From Amycolatopsis acidiphila (GTDB lineage Bacteria; Actinomycetota; Actinomycetes; Mycobacteriales; Pseudonocardiaceae), in the NCBI RefSeq assembly GCF_021391495.1, contig NZ_CP090063.1:1984001-2048000 (forward strand): 64,000 nucleotides of DNA, in the 5' to 3' direction. Positions 24,889 through 33,168 of this stretch are shown one piece after another. Within the stretch, counting starts at the first letter, position 1, and each line of letters starts with the position of its first letter. The notes under the pieces were generated by a model. It had not been told where the DNA came from, searched no databases, and worked only from the letters and a program-made list of their open reading frames with translations. The translations under genes and the position numbers were made by a program.

Positions 24889-26254
24889 CGTCGCCCGCCC
24901 GGTGGGTGCGCCGCAGCGCGAACGCGGCCTTCATCAGGATGAGCAGCAGGGTGCCCAGGATCAGCGGCTGGCCGAGGACCAGCTGCACGGTCATCGGCAT
25001 CGCCTTGAGGGTGACGGCGGGGATGAACAGGCCGCCGATCGCCGTGATGAACGGGACGCCGGCGATCATCATGTTCTCCTGGTTCCATTCGGCGTGCGAG
25101 AGCACCTCGATGGAGCTGGCGAACAGCACGCCGAACAGCACGGTGCCCGCCGCGGCCAGCACCGGCAGCGGCACCGCCTGCAACAGCCCGTCGAACGGGC
25201 CGACCCCGCCGAGCACCAGCAGGATCACGCCGGTGGTGAGCGTGACGTAACGCGAGCCGACGCGGGTCACCCGCAGCAGCCCGATGTTGTCCGGATAGGC
25301 CAAAGTGGACATTCCGCCGAAGACGCTGCCGACGGTGCTGCCCAGCACCTCGCCGAACACGCCCTGGGAGACCCGGTACGCGGTGAGCTCGTGCCCGCCC
25401 CAGCCCGCGACGATGTCGTAGGTGGCGATGCTCTCCGCGACCGCGGGCAGCAGGGTGATGAAGAAGATCAGCACCAGCTCCGCGTGCACGCCGAAGCCGA
25501 ACGGGAACAATCGCGGCACGGTGATCGTCGCGTGCTTGCCGATCTCGCCGAAGGTCGTGGGTTCGAACACGGCGTAGACGATCGTGCCGACGACGATCGC
25601 GACGAGCACGGCGCCGCGGCGCAGCATCGTGCCCCAGCGGGTGCGGCGCGGGAGCACGGTCAGTGCCACCACCAGCGCGGCGGCGATCGCGCCGGAGATC
25701 AGGTTCATGCCGGGGAAGCCGGGGCTGGTGGGCGCGCCGAGCCAGTTGGGCAGTGCGGTGCTGGTCAGCTGGGTGGCCAGGATCATCACGATGATGCCGG
25801 GGATGATCGGGTCGCGCAGGAACCGGCCGAGGCGGCCGATGAGGCTGAGCTTCCTGATCGGCAAGGCGAGCACGCACCAGATCGCCCCGGCCACGACCAT
25901 CGACCCGAACGCGGCGCCGAGCCCGGACTCGTGCCCGACGGCGAGCAGCGCGGCGAGGCTGCCGGCGTAGGGGCCCTGCACGATCGGCAGGCGCAGCAGG
26001 AACACCGACTGCAGGATCACGACCAGACCTGAGGTCATGAACGTGATGCCGTAGAGGTATGCGGTGTCCGAAGTGGACATGTGGAACGCGGAGCCGATCA
26101 GCGCGGGGAAGATGAGCAGGCCGGCCATGCCGAGGATGTTCTGCACCCCCAGGCCGATCGAGGTGGCGATCGGCACCCGGTCGTCGATGCCGATGTCGAA
26201 GACACCGGCGGCGACGGTGGCGGCCGAGGAGGAGGTGGGCTTGGTGGTGGTCAT
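24881..26254 (-). CDS. NCS2-family nucleobase:cation symporter
   Basis: A 457-residue permease with about 12-14 membrane segments. The family signatures are present: GLGVQNILGMAGLLIFPALI near residue 35 and the QGPYAGSLAALLAV region; in the second half, LLPAVAESIATYDIVAGWGG carries the substrate-binding Glu and is followed by GVFGEVLGSTVGSVFGGMST. NCS2 proteins import uracil, xanthine, urate or related heterocycles. It is the last gene of this minus-strand block, split from the molybdenum hydroxylase operon by a terminator. That neighbour suggests an N-heterocyclic substrate. Confidence 0.9.
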   Translation of the reverse strand: MTTTKPTSSSAATVAAGVFDIGIDDRVPIATSIGLGVQNILGMAGLLIFPALIGSAFHMSTSDTAYLYGITFMTSGLVVILQSVFLLRLPIVQGPYAGSLAALLAVGHESGLGAAFGSMVVAGAIWCVLALPIRKLSLIGRLGRFLRDPIIPGIIVMILATQLTSTALPNWLGAPTSPGFPGMNLISGAIAAALVVALTVLPRRTRWGTMLRRGAVLVAIVVGTIVYAVFEPTTFGEIGKHATITVPRLFPFGFGVHAELVLIFFITLLPAVAESIATYDIVAGWGGHELTAYRVSQGVFGEVLGSTVGSVFGGMSTLAYPDNIGLLRVTRVGSRYVTLTTGVILLVLGGVGPFDGLLQAVPLPVLAAAGTVLFGVLFASSIEVLSHAEWNQENMMIAGVPFITAIGGLFIPAVTLKAMPMTVQLVLGQPLILGTLLLILMKAAFALRRTHRAGDVS

Positions 26255-26386
26255 CGGTGACTCCCGGGTGGGGCGCTCGGCTGGCGCCGGGTCGCGGCTC
26301 GCTGTCGGTGGGAGGTTGGGGGTTGGGTTCGGGACGGCGGCGGTGACCGGCGCGGACAGTGCTCGGTAGGTGGAGTGGCGACCAGG

Positions 26387-26416
26387 AGGGGCGGCGGCCG
26401 GTCGGCAGCCGCCCCT
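26387..26416. terminator. hairpin after coxG-type gene
   Basis: AGGGGCGGC (26387-26395) pairs perfectly with GCCGCCCCT (26408-26416) around a 12-base loop, 7 bp past the CoxG-like stop. No T-run, as is common in actinomycetes. It separates the hydroxylase operon from the permease gene. The rest of the 169-bp gap shows nothing else. Confidence 0.65.
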
Positions 26417-26423
26417 CGGCGGG

Positions 26424-27032
26424 TCAGTGGCGGCGGAAGCGGGCCGCCAGTCGGCGGAGCCAGCCGGCGACCACCGTGCGCAGGATGCTGCCCGCGCTGA
26501 TCGGGGCCGCCTCCACCGCAGCCGGGGCGGTGTCCACCGCGACCGCCGTCGGCGCGGTCACCGTGGCCACACCTGTGGCGGCCGGCTGCGACAGCTGTGC
26601 CCGCACCCGGCTCGCCAGCTCACCGACCATCCGCGTCGCCACGTCGCTCATGATCCCGCGGCCGAACTGGGCGAGCTTCCCCGAGATGATCAGCTCCGTG
26701 GCCAGGCTGACCGCCGAGCCACCGGCGACCGGCGTCACGCGCATCTCCGCGGTCGCCTTCGCGGTGCCGGTTCCCTTGGTGTCCTTGCCTTCCGCGCGCA
26801 GCACAGCCACTCGCCCGGCCTCGTCGCGCTCCACGATCGTCGCGGTGCCGGTGAAGGCCGCGGTCACCGGGCCCACCTTGATCTTCACCTTGCCCCGGTA
26901 CGAGTCGTCCCCGAGGTCCTCGACCAGCTCGGCGCCCGGAAAGCAGGTGACCACGTTGTGGGCGTCGGACAGGAAGGCGAACACCCGGTCCGGCCCGGCG
27001 TCCAACTCGAACGCGTTCTCGATCAGCATCAT
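26424..27032 (-). CDS. CoxG-like SRPBCC-family protein
   Basis: A 202-residue protein. The first 145 residues are an SRPBCC/CoxG domain (IENAFELDAGPDRVFAFLSD, then CFPGAELVEDLGDDSYRGKV), followed by an Ala/Val-rich linker and a short basic C-terminus with a hydrophobic stretch that may touch the membrane. CoxG proteins recruit carbon monoxide dehydrogenase-type hydroxylases to the membrane in known cases. The start overlaps the stop of the large subunit gene by one base, so it belongs to the same operon. Confidence 0.85.
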   Translation of the reverse strand: MMLIENAFELDAGPDRVFAFLSDAHNVVTCFPGAELVEDLGDDSYRGKVKIKVGPVTAAFTGTATIVERDEAGRVAVLRAEGKDTKGTGTAKATAEMRVTPVAGGSAVSLATELIISGKLAQFGRGIMSDVATRMVGELASRVRAQLSQPAATGVATVTAPTAVAVDTAPAAVEAAPISAGSILRTVVAGWLRRLAARFRRH

Positions 27033-29353
27033 CAGCCCTTCACGGCGGAGTACACGGCATCGGAGATCCGCGCCGGGGTCACGGGTGCGCGGTCGATCCG
27101 CGCCCGCAGCGGCCGCAGGGCGTCCTCGACCGCGTTCGCGATCGCGGCCGGTGCGGGGATCGTGCCGCCCTCACCGGCTCCCTTGACGCCCAACGGGTTC
27201 AGCGGGCTCGGGGTGTGCATGTGGAACAGCTCGACCGGCGGCACCTCGGTCGCCGACACCAGTGAGTAATCCAGATAGGACGCCGCCTGCGGCTGGCCTT
27301 CGGCGTCGTAGAACGGCTCCTCGTACATGGCGTTGCCGATGCCGTGCGCGAACCCGCCCAGCACCTGTCCGTCGACGAGCCGGGGGTTGATCACGTTGCC
27401 GCAGTCGTGGCCGATCACGTAGTTCTGCACGTCGATCGCGCCCGTGTCCGGGTCCACCTCGACGATCGCCGCGTGCGCGCCGCTGGCGTAGGCCGCCCGC
27501 TCGGGCGCGAAGTAGCTGACCGTCTCGATACCCGGCTTGATCCCGACCGGCAGCGTGATGCCGTGCTTGCCGATGTTGGCCACCCGTGCGATGTCCAAAA
27601 GGGACATCGACTTCTCCGGGTCGCCGTCCAGCGTCGCCCGGTCGCCGGAGAACGAGAGGCCCGCCGGGTCGCAGCCGAGCAGCTGGGCCGCGGTGTCGAC
27701 AAGTCGCTCCCGCATCTGCAGGGCCGCGTCGAACACCGCCGGGCCCGCGGTCGCGGTGATCCGGGAGGCGAAGGTGCCCTGCCCGAACGGGATCCGGCTG
27801 GTGTCCCCGGTGGCGACCTCGATGTGCTCCATGTCGAGGCCGAGCGCGTCGGCGGCGATCTGGGCGTACACCGTCTCGTAGCCCTGACCCTGCCCGGCGG
27901 CGGCGAGCGTCACCAGGATCTTGCCCTGGTTGGTCAGCCGCACCTTCGCGCCCTCGTACGGCCCGAGTCCACAGCCCTCGACGTAGACCGCGATCCCGAT
28001 GCCGACGTACCGGCCTTCGGCGCGGGCCCGCTCCTGCCGCGCGCGGGCCTCCTCGTAGCCGAGGCGTTCGAGGGTGCCCTCGAGCAGCTTCGGGAAGTTG
28101 CCGCTGTCGTAGGTGAGCGGGCTGCCGTCGCGGAACATGATGCCCACCCGGTAGGGGAACTCGTCGGCCTGGATGAGGTTGCGCCGGCGCACCTCGGCCG
28201 GGTCGAGCTCGAGGTACTCGGCGACGCGGTCCATCATCCGTTCCATCGCGAACACCGCCTGCGGCCGTCCCGCGCCACGCACCGAGGAGGTCGGCACCAT
28301 GTTCGTGTAGCAGGCGTAGAGCTCGGTGTGGATGTTCGGGATCCGGTACGGGCCGGGCACGGTGCTGGTCGTGATCGAGGGCACCTGCAGGCCGGCGCAG
28401 TACGCGCCCTGGTCGTGCTCGATGTAGTCGCGGACGGCGAGCAGGTGTCCGTCGTCGTCGAACCCGACCTCGATGCGGTGGGTCTGGGAGCGCTCCATCA
28501 TCGTGCTGACGAAGTTCTCCTGCCGGTCCTCGACCCATTTCACCGTGCGGCCGAGCTTGATCGCGACCCACGGCACCACGACCTCTTCGCCGTAGAACTG
28601 CGCCTTGGGGCCGAACCCGCCGCCGACGTCCGCCGGGGCGATCACCCGGATGTCGTCCTCGGCCATCTCGTAGATGACCGACAGCTGCTGACGGGCGTAG
28701 TGCGGCGACTGGGTGGTGTCCCAGATGGTCACCTGCCCCGTCGCGGGCTCGAAGCGGGCCGCGACGGCACGCGGCTCCATCGAGTGGCCGCCGCCGCGCA
28801 TCACGAAGAACTCGCCGGAAAGCGTGTGCGGCGCGGACTTGAGCACCTCGTCGGTGTTGCCCGAGCGCTGCACGAGCGTGACGGCGATGTTGTCGTCGGC
28901 GCCGGAGTGGGCGAGCGGGGCGTTCTCCGCGAGGGCGGCGGCGGTGGAGGCGACCGCGGGCAGGGTCTCGTAGTCGACCTCGATCAGCTCCAGCGCGTCC
29001 TCGGCGAGGTAGCGCGACTCGGCGACCACGATCGCCACCGGCTCGCCGACGTAGTGCACCTCCTCGGGTGGCATCGGCAGCCGCGGGAAGTCCTTGAGCT
29101 TGGGGTGCATCACCTTGGGCGCCAGCGGTTTCTGGATCTCCGGGAGGTCCGCGCCGCTGAACACCGCGACGACGCCGGGTGCTTGGCGCGCCGCGGCGGC
29201 GTCCACGGCGAGGATCCGGGCGTGCGCGTGCGGCGAGCGCAGGAACGCCGCGTGCAGGGTGCCCGGCAGCTCCAGGTCGTCGAGGTAGCGGCCCTTGCCG
29301 GTGAGCAGCCGGTCGTCCTCGCGGCGGTCGACGCTCTTGCCGATCATCGTCAT
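27032..29353 (-). CDS. molybdenum hydroxylase large subunit (CoxL/XdhA type, form II)
   Basis: A 773-residue xanthine-dehydrogenase-type large subunit binding the molybdenum cofactor. Key segments: DVGGGFGPKAQFYGEEVVV, TSSVRGAGRPQAVFAMERMM (the active-site loop; form I CO dehydrogenases have AYXCSFR here, so this is not CO dehydrogenase), VYVEGCGLGPYEGAKVRL, and the late GVKGAGEGGTIPAPAAI with the catalytic Glu. The enzyme hydroxylates a carbon next to nitrogen or on an aromatic ring with water. Start ATG 29353 (MTMIGKSVDRR) overlaps coxS by 4 bp. Confidence 0.93.
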   Translation of the reverse strand: MTMIGKSVDRREDDRLLTGKGRYLDDLELPGTLHAAFLRSPHAHARILAVDAAAARQAPGVVAVFSGADLPEIQKPLAPKVMHPKLKDFPRLPMPPEEVHYVGEPVAIVVAESRYLAEDALELIEVDYETLPAVASTAAALAENAPLAHSGADDNIAVTLVQRSGNTDEVLKSAPHTLSGEFFVMRGGGHSMEPRAVAARFEPATGQVTIWDTTQSPHYARQQLSVIYEMAEDDIRVIAPADVGGGFGPKAQFYGEEVVVPWVAIKLGRTVKWVEDRQENFVSTMMERSQTHRIEVGFDDDGHLLAVRDYIEHDQGAYCAGLQVPSITTSTVPGPYRIPNIHTELYACYTNMVPTSSVRGAGRPQAVFAMERMMDRVAEYLELDPAEVRRRNLIQADEFPYRVGIMFRDGSPLTYDSGNFPKLLEGTLERLGYEEARARQERARAEGRYVGIGIAVYVEGCGLGPYEGAKVRLTNQGKILVTLAAAGQGQGYETVYAQIAADALGLDMEHIEVATGDTSRIPFGQGTFASRITATAGPAVFDAALQMRERLVDTAAQLLGCDPAGLSFSGDRATLDGDPEKSMSLLDIARVANIGKHGITLPVGIKPGIETVSYFAPERAAYASGAHAAIVEVDPDTGAIDVQNYVIGHDCGNVINPRLVDGQVLGGFAHGIGNAMYEEPFYDAEGQPQAASYLDYSLVSATEVPPVELFHMHTPSPLNPLGVKGAGEGGTIPAPAAIANAVEDALRPLRARIDRAPVTPARISDAVYSAVKG

Positions 29354-29811
29354 TTCGCCGCCCCCGCATCGAGCACGGCCTGCACGAGGCCCCGGTAACC
29401 GGTGCAGCGGCAGATGTTGCCGCTCAGCACGTCGCGCGCCTGGTCGGCGTCCTCGATCGGCTCCTCGCGCAGCGCGGCCGTGACGCTCATCAGGAAACCG
29501 GGTGTGCAGAATCCACATTGGAGGGCGTGGTGCTTCTTGAACGCCTCCTGCAGCGGGTTGAGCCCGTGGTCGTCGGCGAGGCTCTCCACGGTCTCGACCT
29601 CGGCGCCGTCGGCCTGCGCGGCCAGCATCAGGCACGAGCGGACGGCCGCGCCGTCCACGATCACCGTGCAGGCACCGCACACGCCGTGCTCGCAGCCCAG
29701 GTGGGTGCCGGTCAGCCGCAGCCGCTCGCGCAGGAAGTCGGCGAGCGTGAGCCGGTCGTCGACCGCCTCCTCGTGCGGCTCGCCGTTGACGGTCACGGAA
29801 ATCTCAGGCAT
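29350..29811 (-). CDS. molybdenum hydroxylase [2Fe-2S] subunit (CoxS type)
   Basis: A 153-residue iron-sulfur subunit. The N-terminal plant-type cluster ligands are in LGCEHGVCGACTVIVDG plus the later Cys in VRSCLMLA; the C-terminal cluster is in QCGFCTPGFLMS and GNICRCTGYRG. All eight Cys are present, so it can carry electrons from the molybdenum site to the FAD subunit. Its start overlaps the FAD gene end by 8 bp and its end overlaps the large subunit gene by 4 bp. Confidence 0.95.
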   Translation of the reverse strand: MPEISVTVNGEPHEEAVDDRLTLADFLRERLRLTGTHLGCEHGVCGACTVIVDGAAVRSCLMLAAQADGAEVETVESLADDHGLNPLQEAFKKHHALQCGFCTPGFLMSVTAALREEPIEDADQARDVLSGNICRCTGYRGLVQAVLDAGAAK

Positions 29812-30679
29812 TCGCGGTCTCCTGCTTGCTTCGGGCGTCGGCGAGGGCGCGCTTGACCAGCACTCCGGTCAGGCGGCGGCGGTAGTCGGCGCCGGCGTGG
29901 ATGTCCCCGGTCGGCTCGACGGACTGGCGGGCGGCGGACTCGGCGTCGGCGAGGACGGCGGGTTCGAGGCTCGACCCGGTGACCAGTGCTTCGACCGCGG
30001 TGAGGCGGTGCGGGGTGGGCGCGACCCCGGCGGCCGCGATCCGGCAGCCGGTGACCCGGTTCCCGTCGAAGCGCACGGCGGCGGCGATCGCGGCGAGGGC
30101 GAAGTCGCCGCGCCGGGTGGCGAACTCGTGGAACACCGTCACGGTGCCGGGCGGCGGGCGGCGGATGCTCACCTCCAGCAGCAGCTCGTCCGGCTCCAGC
30201 GCGGTGGTGAGGTGGAACTGGAAGAAGTCGGTGACCTCGACGGTGCGCAGCCCGCGCGCCGAGGCGAGGGTGAACGTCGTGTCCAGCACCGACATCACGG
30301 TCGGCAGCTCGGCCGCCGGGTCCGCGTGCGCGAGGCTGCCGCACAGCGTGCCGCGGTTGCGGATCTGCGGATGCGCGACCTGGTGCAGCGCCTGGCGCAA
30401 CAGCGGCACCGCCTCGGCCAGTTCGGCCGAGCGCTCGGCCTGCCGTTGCCGTACCAGCGCGGGGATCCGGATGGTCTCGCCCGCGTCGATCGCGCTGAAC
30501 TCGGCGCCGATGCGGTTGATGTCCACGACGTGCTCGATCTGGGCGAGCCGGAAGTTCAGCAGCGGCATCAGGCTCTGCCCGCCGGCGAGGATCTTCGACT
30601 CGTCGCCGTACTCGGTGAGCAGCGCGAGCGCCTCGTCGAGCCCGCGCGGGGCGTGGTAGGTGAAGCGGCCGGGTTTCAT
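29804..30679 (-). CDS. molybdenum hydroxylase FAD subunit (CoxM type)
   Basis: A 291-residue FAD-binding subunit. ILAGGQSLMPLLNFRLAQ is the first FAD pyrophosphate motif and RNRGTLCGSLAHADPAAELP the second; the C-terminal CO-dehydrogenase flavoprotein domain follows. It passes electrons from the iron-sulfur subunit to an acceptor, which cannot be told here. ATG 30679 overlaps the preceding alpha/beta hydrolase gene by 4 bp. Gene order M-S-L-G is that of form II cox-like operons. Confidence 0.93.
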   Translation of the reverse strand: MKPGRFTYHAPRGLDEALALLTEYGDESKILAGGQSLMPLLNFRLAQIEHVVDINRIGAEFSAIDAGETIRIPALVRQRQAERSAELAEAVPLLRQALHQVAHPQIRNRGTLCGSLAHADPAAELPTVMSVLDTTFTLASARGLRTVEVTDFFQFHLTTALEPDELLLEVSIRRPPPGTVTVFHEFATRRGDFALAAIAAAVRFDGNRVTGCRIAAAGVAPTPHRLTAVEALVTGSSLEPAVLADAESAARQSVEPTGDIHAGADYRRRLTGVLVKRALADARSKQETANA

Positions 30680-31452
30680 GCGGTCTCCGTGAGATGGCGG
30701 TGGATCGTCTCGGCCAGTTCCGGCTTTTCGACGAGCGACAGGTGCCGCAGGGCGGGCAGGATCTCCAGGGTCGCGCCGGGGATCGCCCCGGCCAGCTCCC
30801 CGGCCATCGACGGGGGAGTGGCGTAGTCGTGCTCGCCCGCGAGCACGAGCGTCTTCGCCCGGACCGAGAACAGCAGCGGCCGGGCGTCCAGCTCGCCCAT
30901 CGCGACCGAGGCGGCGGCGTGCGCGTGGGAGTCGGTGTGCAGGAAGATCTCGCACACCCGGTCCACCTCGTCCGGATGCGACTCGCGGAAGCCTGGAGAG
31001 AACCAGCGGTCGAGCTGGAAGGGCAGCTGGTCTGCACGGGCCGTGTCGGCGGCCTTCGCGGCGCGTTGCGCCCAGGCGGTGGGAGCGTTCTCGCCGTACC
31101 AGGCGGTGGTGTCGGCCAGCACCAGCGACCGGACGCGCTCGGGGTACTTGCCGGCGAAGGTCATCGCGACGCTGCCGCCCATCGACATGCCCAGCAGCGA
31201 GATCTCGTCGAGACCCAGCACGTCGAGCGTGACGCCGAGGTCGTCGGCCATGTCCTCGATCGAGAACGGTTTGCCGTCCCACGGGCTTTCGCCGTGCCCG
31301 CGCAGGTCGACGGCGAGAATGTCGAACCCGTCGAGCTTCGCGGCCAGCGGCCGCCACAGCTGCCCGGCGAGCGCGAGCGGGTGCAGCAGCACCAGCAGCG
31401 CCCCGGAGCCGCCGCGCAGCAGGGACAGGTTTCCGGCGAGGTGGCGGATCAC
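30676..31452 (-). CDS. alpha/beta hydrolase (3-oxoadipate enol-lactonase-like)
   Basis: A 258-residue alpha/beta hydrolase from GTG 31452 with GGAGGAAC upstream. The oxyanion loop is LVLLHPLALAGQLW, the nucleophile elbow LLGMSMGGSVAM, then the Asp in LVLAGEHDYATP and His in ALRHLSLVEKP. The overall pattern resembles PcaD-type enol-lactonases and meta-cleavage hydrolases. Lying between the amidohydrolase and the hydroxylase subunits with 4-bp overlaps on both sides, it probably opens a ring or lactone product of the same pathway. Confidence 0.85.
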   Translation of the reverse strand: MIRHLAGNLSLLRGGSGALLVLLHPLALAGQLWRPLAAKLDGFDILAVDLRGHGESPWDGKPFSIEDMADDLGVTLDVLGLDEISLLGMSMGGSVAMTFAGKYPERVRSLVLADTTAWYGENAPTAWAQRAAKAADTARADQLPFQLDRWFSPGFRESHPDEVDRVCEIFLHTDSHAHAAASVAMGELDARPLLFSVRAKTLVLAGEHDYATPPSMAGELAGAIPGATLEILPALRHLSLVEKPELAETIHRHLTETA

Positions 31453-32405
31453 GAGTTCCTCCAGAACATCGCGGCGGCGGTGTCGTGCAGGATCGGGGCA
31501 GGCTCGAGCCCGGTCTCCTCGATCGTCCGCACGGGTTGCGGGTCGCCGAGCGCGAACGGGTAGTCGCTGCCGAGCAGGACGTGCCCGGGACCGGCGATCC
31601 CGGCCAGGAACGAGATCGCGGGTGCGGACAGGGCGACTGTGTCGTAGTAGAGGTCGGGCAGGTAGGCCGAGGGCTTGCCGCGCTCCAGTTCGACCGCGAA
31701 GGCCTCCTTGGTGCGGTACCCGCCGTCGAGCCTGCCGGCCTGGTAGGGCAGGAACCCGCCGCCGTGCACCAGCAGCAGCTGCAGGCGCGGGTGCCGGTCG
31801 AGCAGGCCGTGCAGGATCAGCTCGGTGATCGCGAGGGTGTTGTCGACGAGGCGGCCGTGCACGTTGCCCATCGAGCCGAGCGTCGGCAGTGCGTCCGAGG
31901 GGCCGCATGTCGGCGGGTGCAGCACGACCGGGATCCGCTGCTCCTCCGCGAGCGTCCACAGTGGAGCGAGTGACGGGTCGTGCAGCGGCTTGCCCGCCGG
32001 GTTCGTGTTCAGCACCAGCCCGGCCAGCTCCGGCTGCGCCCACGCCTTCTCCAGGTCGCTCGCCGCCTGGTCGCCGTCGGCGGTGTCGACGCTCGCGAGG
32101 GCGACCGTGTCCAGTTCAGCGGCCGCCGCGCACATGGCGTCGTTGAGCCTGAGCACCCAGTCACGGGTGCCGTCGGTCTGGATGTCCATCCACGGCGAGA
32201 GCACCTGGCGCGCGATGCCGTGCTCGGCCAGCCACGCGCGCCGGAGACCCGGCTCGATCATGCGGGCGCCGATCGGGCGGGTGTCGCCGGTGCCGGGCAT
32301 CGACACCACCCAGCCCTGGTCGCTCCGGCGTGCCTCGGACAGCTCCCGCAGCAGCGGCAGGGGCACGACATGGGCGTGCGCGTCGATCACTTCGGTGTGG
32401 CTCAC
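31449..32405 (-). CDS. amidohydrolase family protein (ACMSD/decarboxylase-like)
   Basis: A 318-residue amidohydrolase-2 protein. The start VIDAHAHVVPLPLL holds the His-x-His metal pair, PVVLHPPTCGPS the third His, LLLVHGGGFLPYQAGRLD another His and LLGSDYPFALGDPQP the Asp. This layout matches the ACMSD and gamma-resorcylate/5-carboxyvanillate decarboxylase group, which cleave C-C bonds on aromatic acids without a cofactor, or hydrolases of the same fold. First gene of the six-gene minus-strand operon; its end overlaps the hydrolase gene by 4 bp. Confidence 0.85.
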   Translation of the reverse strand: MSHTEVIDAHAHVVPLPLLRELSEARRSDQGWVVSMPGTGDTRPIGARMIEPGLRRAWLAEHGIARQVLSPWMDIQTDGTRDWVLRLNDAMCAAAAELDTVALASVDTADGDQAASDLEKAWAQPELAGLVLNTNPAGKPLHDPSLAPLWTLAEEQRIPVVLHPPTCGPSDALPTLGSMGNVHGRLVDNTLAITELILHGLLDRHPRLQLLLVHGGGFLPYQAGRLDGGYRTKEAFAVELERGKPSAYLPDLYYDTVALSAPAISFLAGIAGPGHVLLGSDYPFALGDPQPVRTIEETGLEPAPILHDTAAAMFWRNS

Positions 32406-32462
32406 GTGTCGACGCTATGCAGTGCCCCCGGCCGCGACCAGCGCGCTTTACTGTGGGCAAGG

Positions 32463-32477
32463 GTTAGGAGAGCTAAC
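32463..32477. promoter_or_regulatory. inverted repeat in divergent promoter region
   Basis: GTTAG and CTAAC with a 5-base centre lie between the divergent amidohydrolase (start 32405) and UbiX (start 32535) genes. A regulator bound here could act on both operons. The arms are short, so this could be chance. Confidence 0.4.
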
Positions 32478-32534
32478 AGCCCCGCTCTGGCGCCGCCGGG
32501 ACGGCCGTGCTGCGATGGCGGGCGGAGGTGCGAG

Positions 32535-33149
32535 ATGCCGGTTTCGGAACACGGGTGCCGCAGGGTGATCGTGGCGATCACGGGTGCGAGCGGCGCCTGT
32601 TACGGGGTGCGGGTCCTGGAGTTGCTGCGGGCCGCGCCCGACGTCGAGGTGCACCTGGTGGTGACCAAGGCCGGCATGATGACGCTGCACCACGAGTGCG
32701 GGCTGGCCCCGCGTGACCTCGACGAGCTGGCCGCGGTGCACCACCGGCCGGGGGAGATCGGGGCGAGCATCGCGTCCGGCTCGTTCCCGGCGGAGGCGAT
32801 GATCGTCGCGCCCTGCTCGATCAAGACGCTGTCCGCGATCGCGCACAGCTACACCGACGACCTGGTGAGCCGGGCGGCCGACGTGACCCTCAAGGAGGGG
32901 CGGCCACTGCTGCTGCTGGTCCGCGAGACCCCGCTGCACCTGGGGCACCTGCGCGCGATGACGGCGGCGGCCGAAGCGGGCGCGATCATCGCCCCGCCGG
33001 TGCCCGCGTTCTATCCTCTACCCGCGACGGTGGCCGAGATCGTCGACCACACCGCACGCCGGGCGCTGGCCCGGGTCGGACTGCGTGACCTCGCACCCGA
33101 AGCGTGGGACGGTGACGTCAGTGGCCGTGTCGCCGAGCGGGCGGGGTAG
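32535..33149 (+). CDS. ubiX: flavin prenyltransferase (UbiX family)
   Basis: A 204-residue flavoprotein with the UbiX signatures: RVIVAITGASGACYGVRVLE at the N-terminus, APCSIKTLSAIAHSYTDDLV in the middle (the conserved Ser region), LLLLVRETPLHLGHLRAMTA and the final PPVPAFYPLP loop. It makes prenylated FMN, the cofactor of UbiD decarboxylases, from FMN and dimethylallyl phosphate. Start ATG 32535 has GGAGG upstream. A UbiD gene lies on the opposite strand at 37.0-38.4 kb, its expected client. Confidence 0.92.
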   Translation: MPVSEHGCRRVIVAITGASGACYGVRVLELLRAAPDVEVHLVVTKAGMMTLHHECGLAPRDLDELAAVHHRPGEIGASIASGSFPAEAMIVAPCSIKTLSAIAHSYTDDLVSRAADVTLKEGRPLLLLVRETPLHLGHLRAMTAAAEAGAIIAPPVPAFYPLPATVAEIVDHTARRALARVGLRDLAPEAWDGDVSGRVAERAG

Positions 33150-33168
33150 CGCGCTGGAAGGGACACGG

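Noticed and set aside
27032..29353. Aerobic CO dehydrogenase
   Set aside because: The active-site loop is RGAGRPQA, not the AYXCSFR of form I enzymes, so CO oxidation is not supported despite the cox-like gene order.
27344..29398. A 684-codon open frame on the plus strand over the hydroxylase genes
   Set aside because: It is fully antisense to CoxL/CoxG-type genes whose motifs are intact; its translation is Arg/His/Val-rich without any domain, a side effect of GC-rich third positions.
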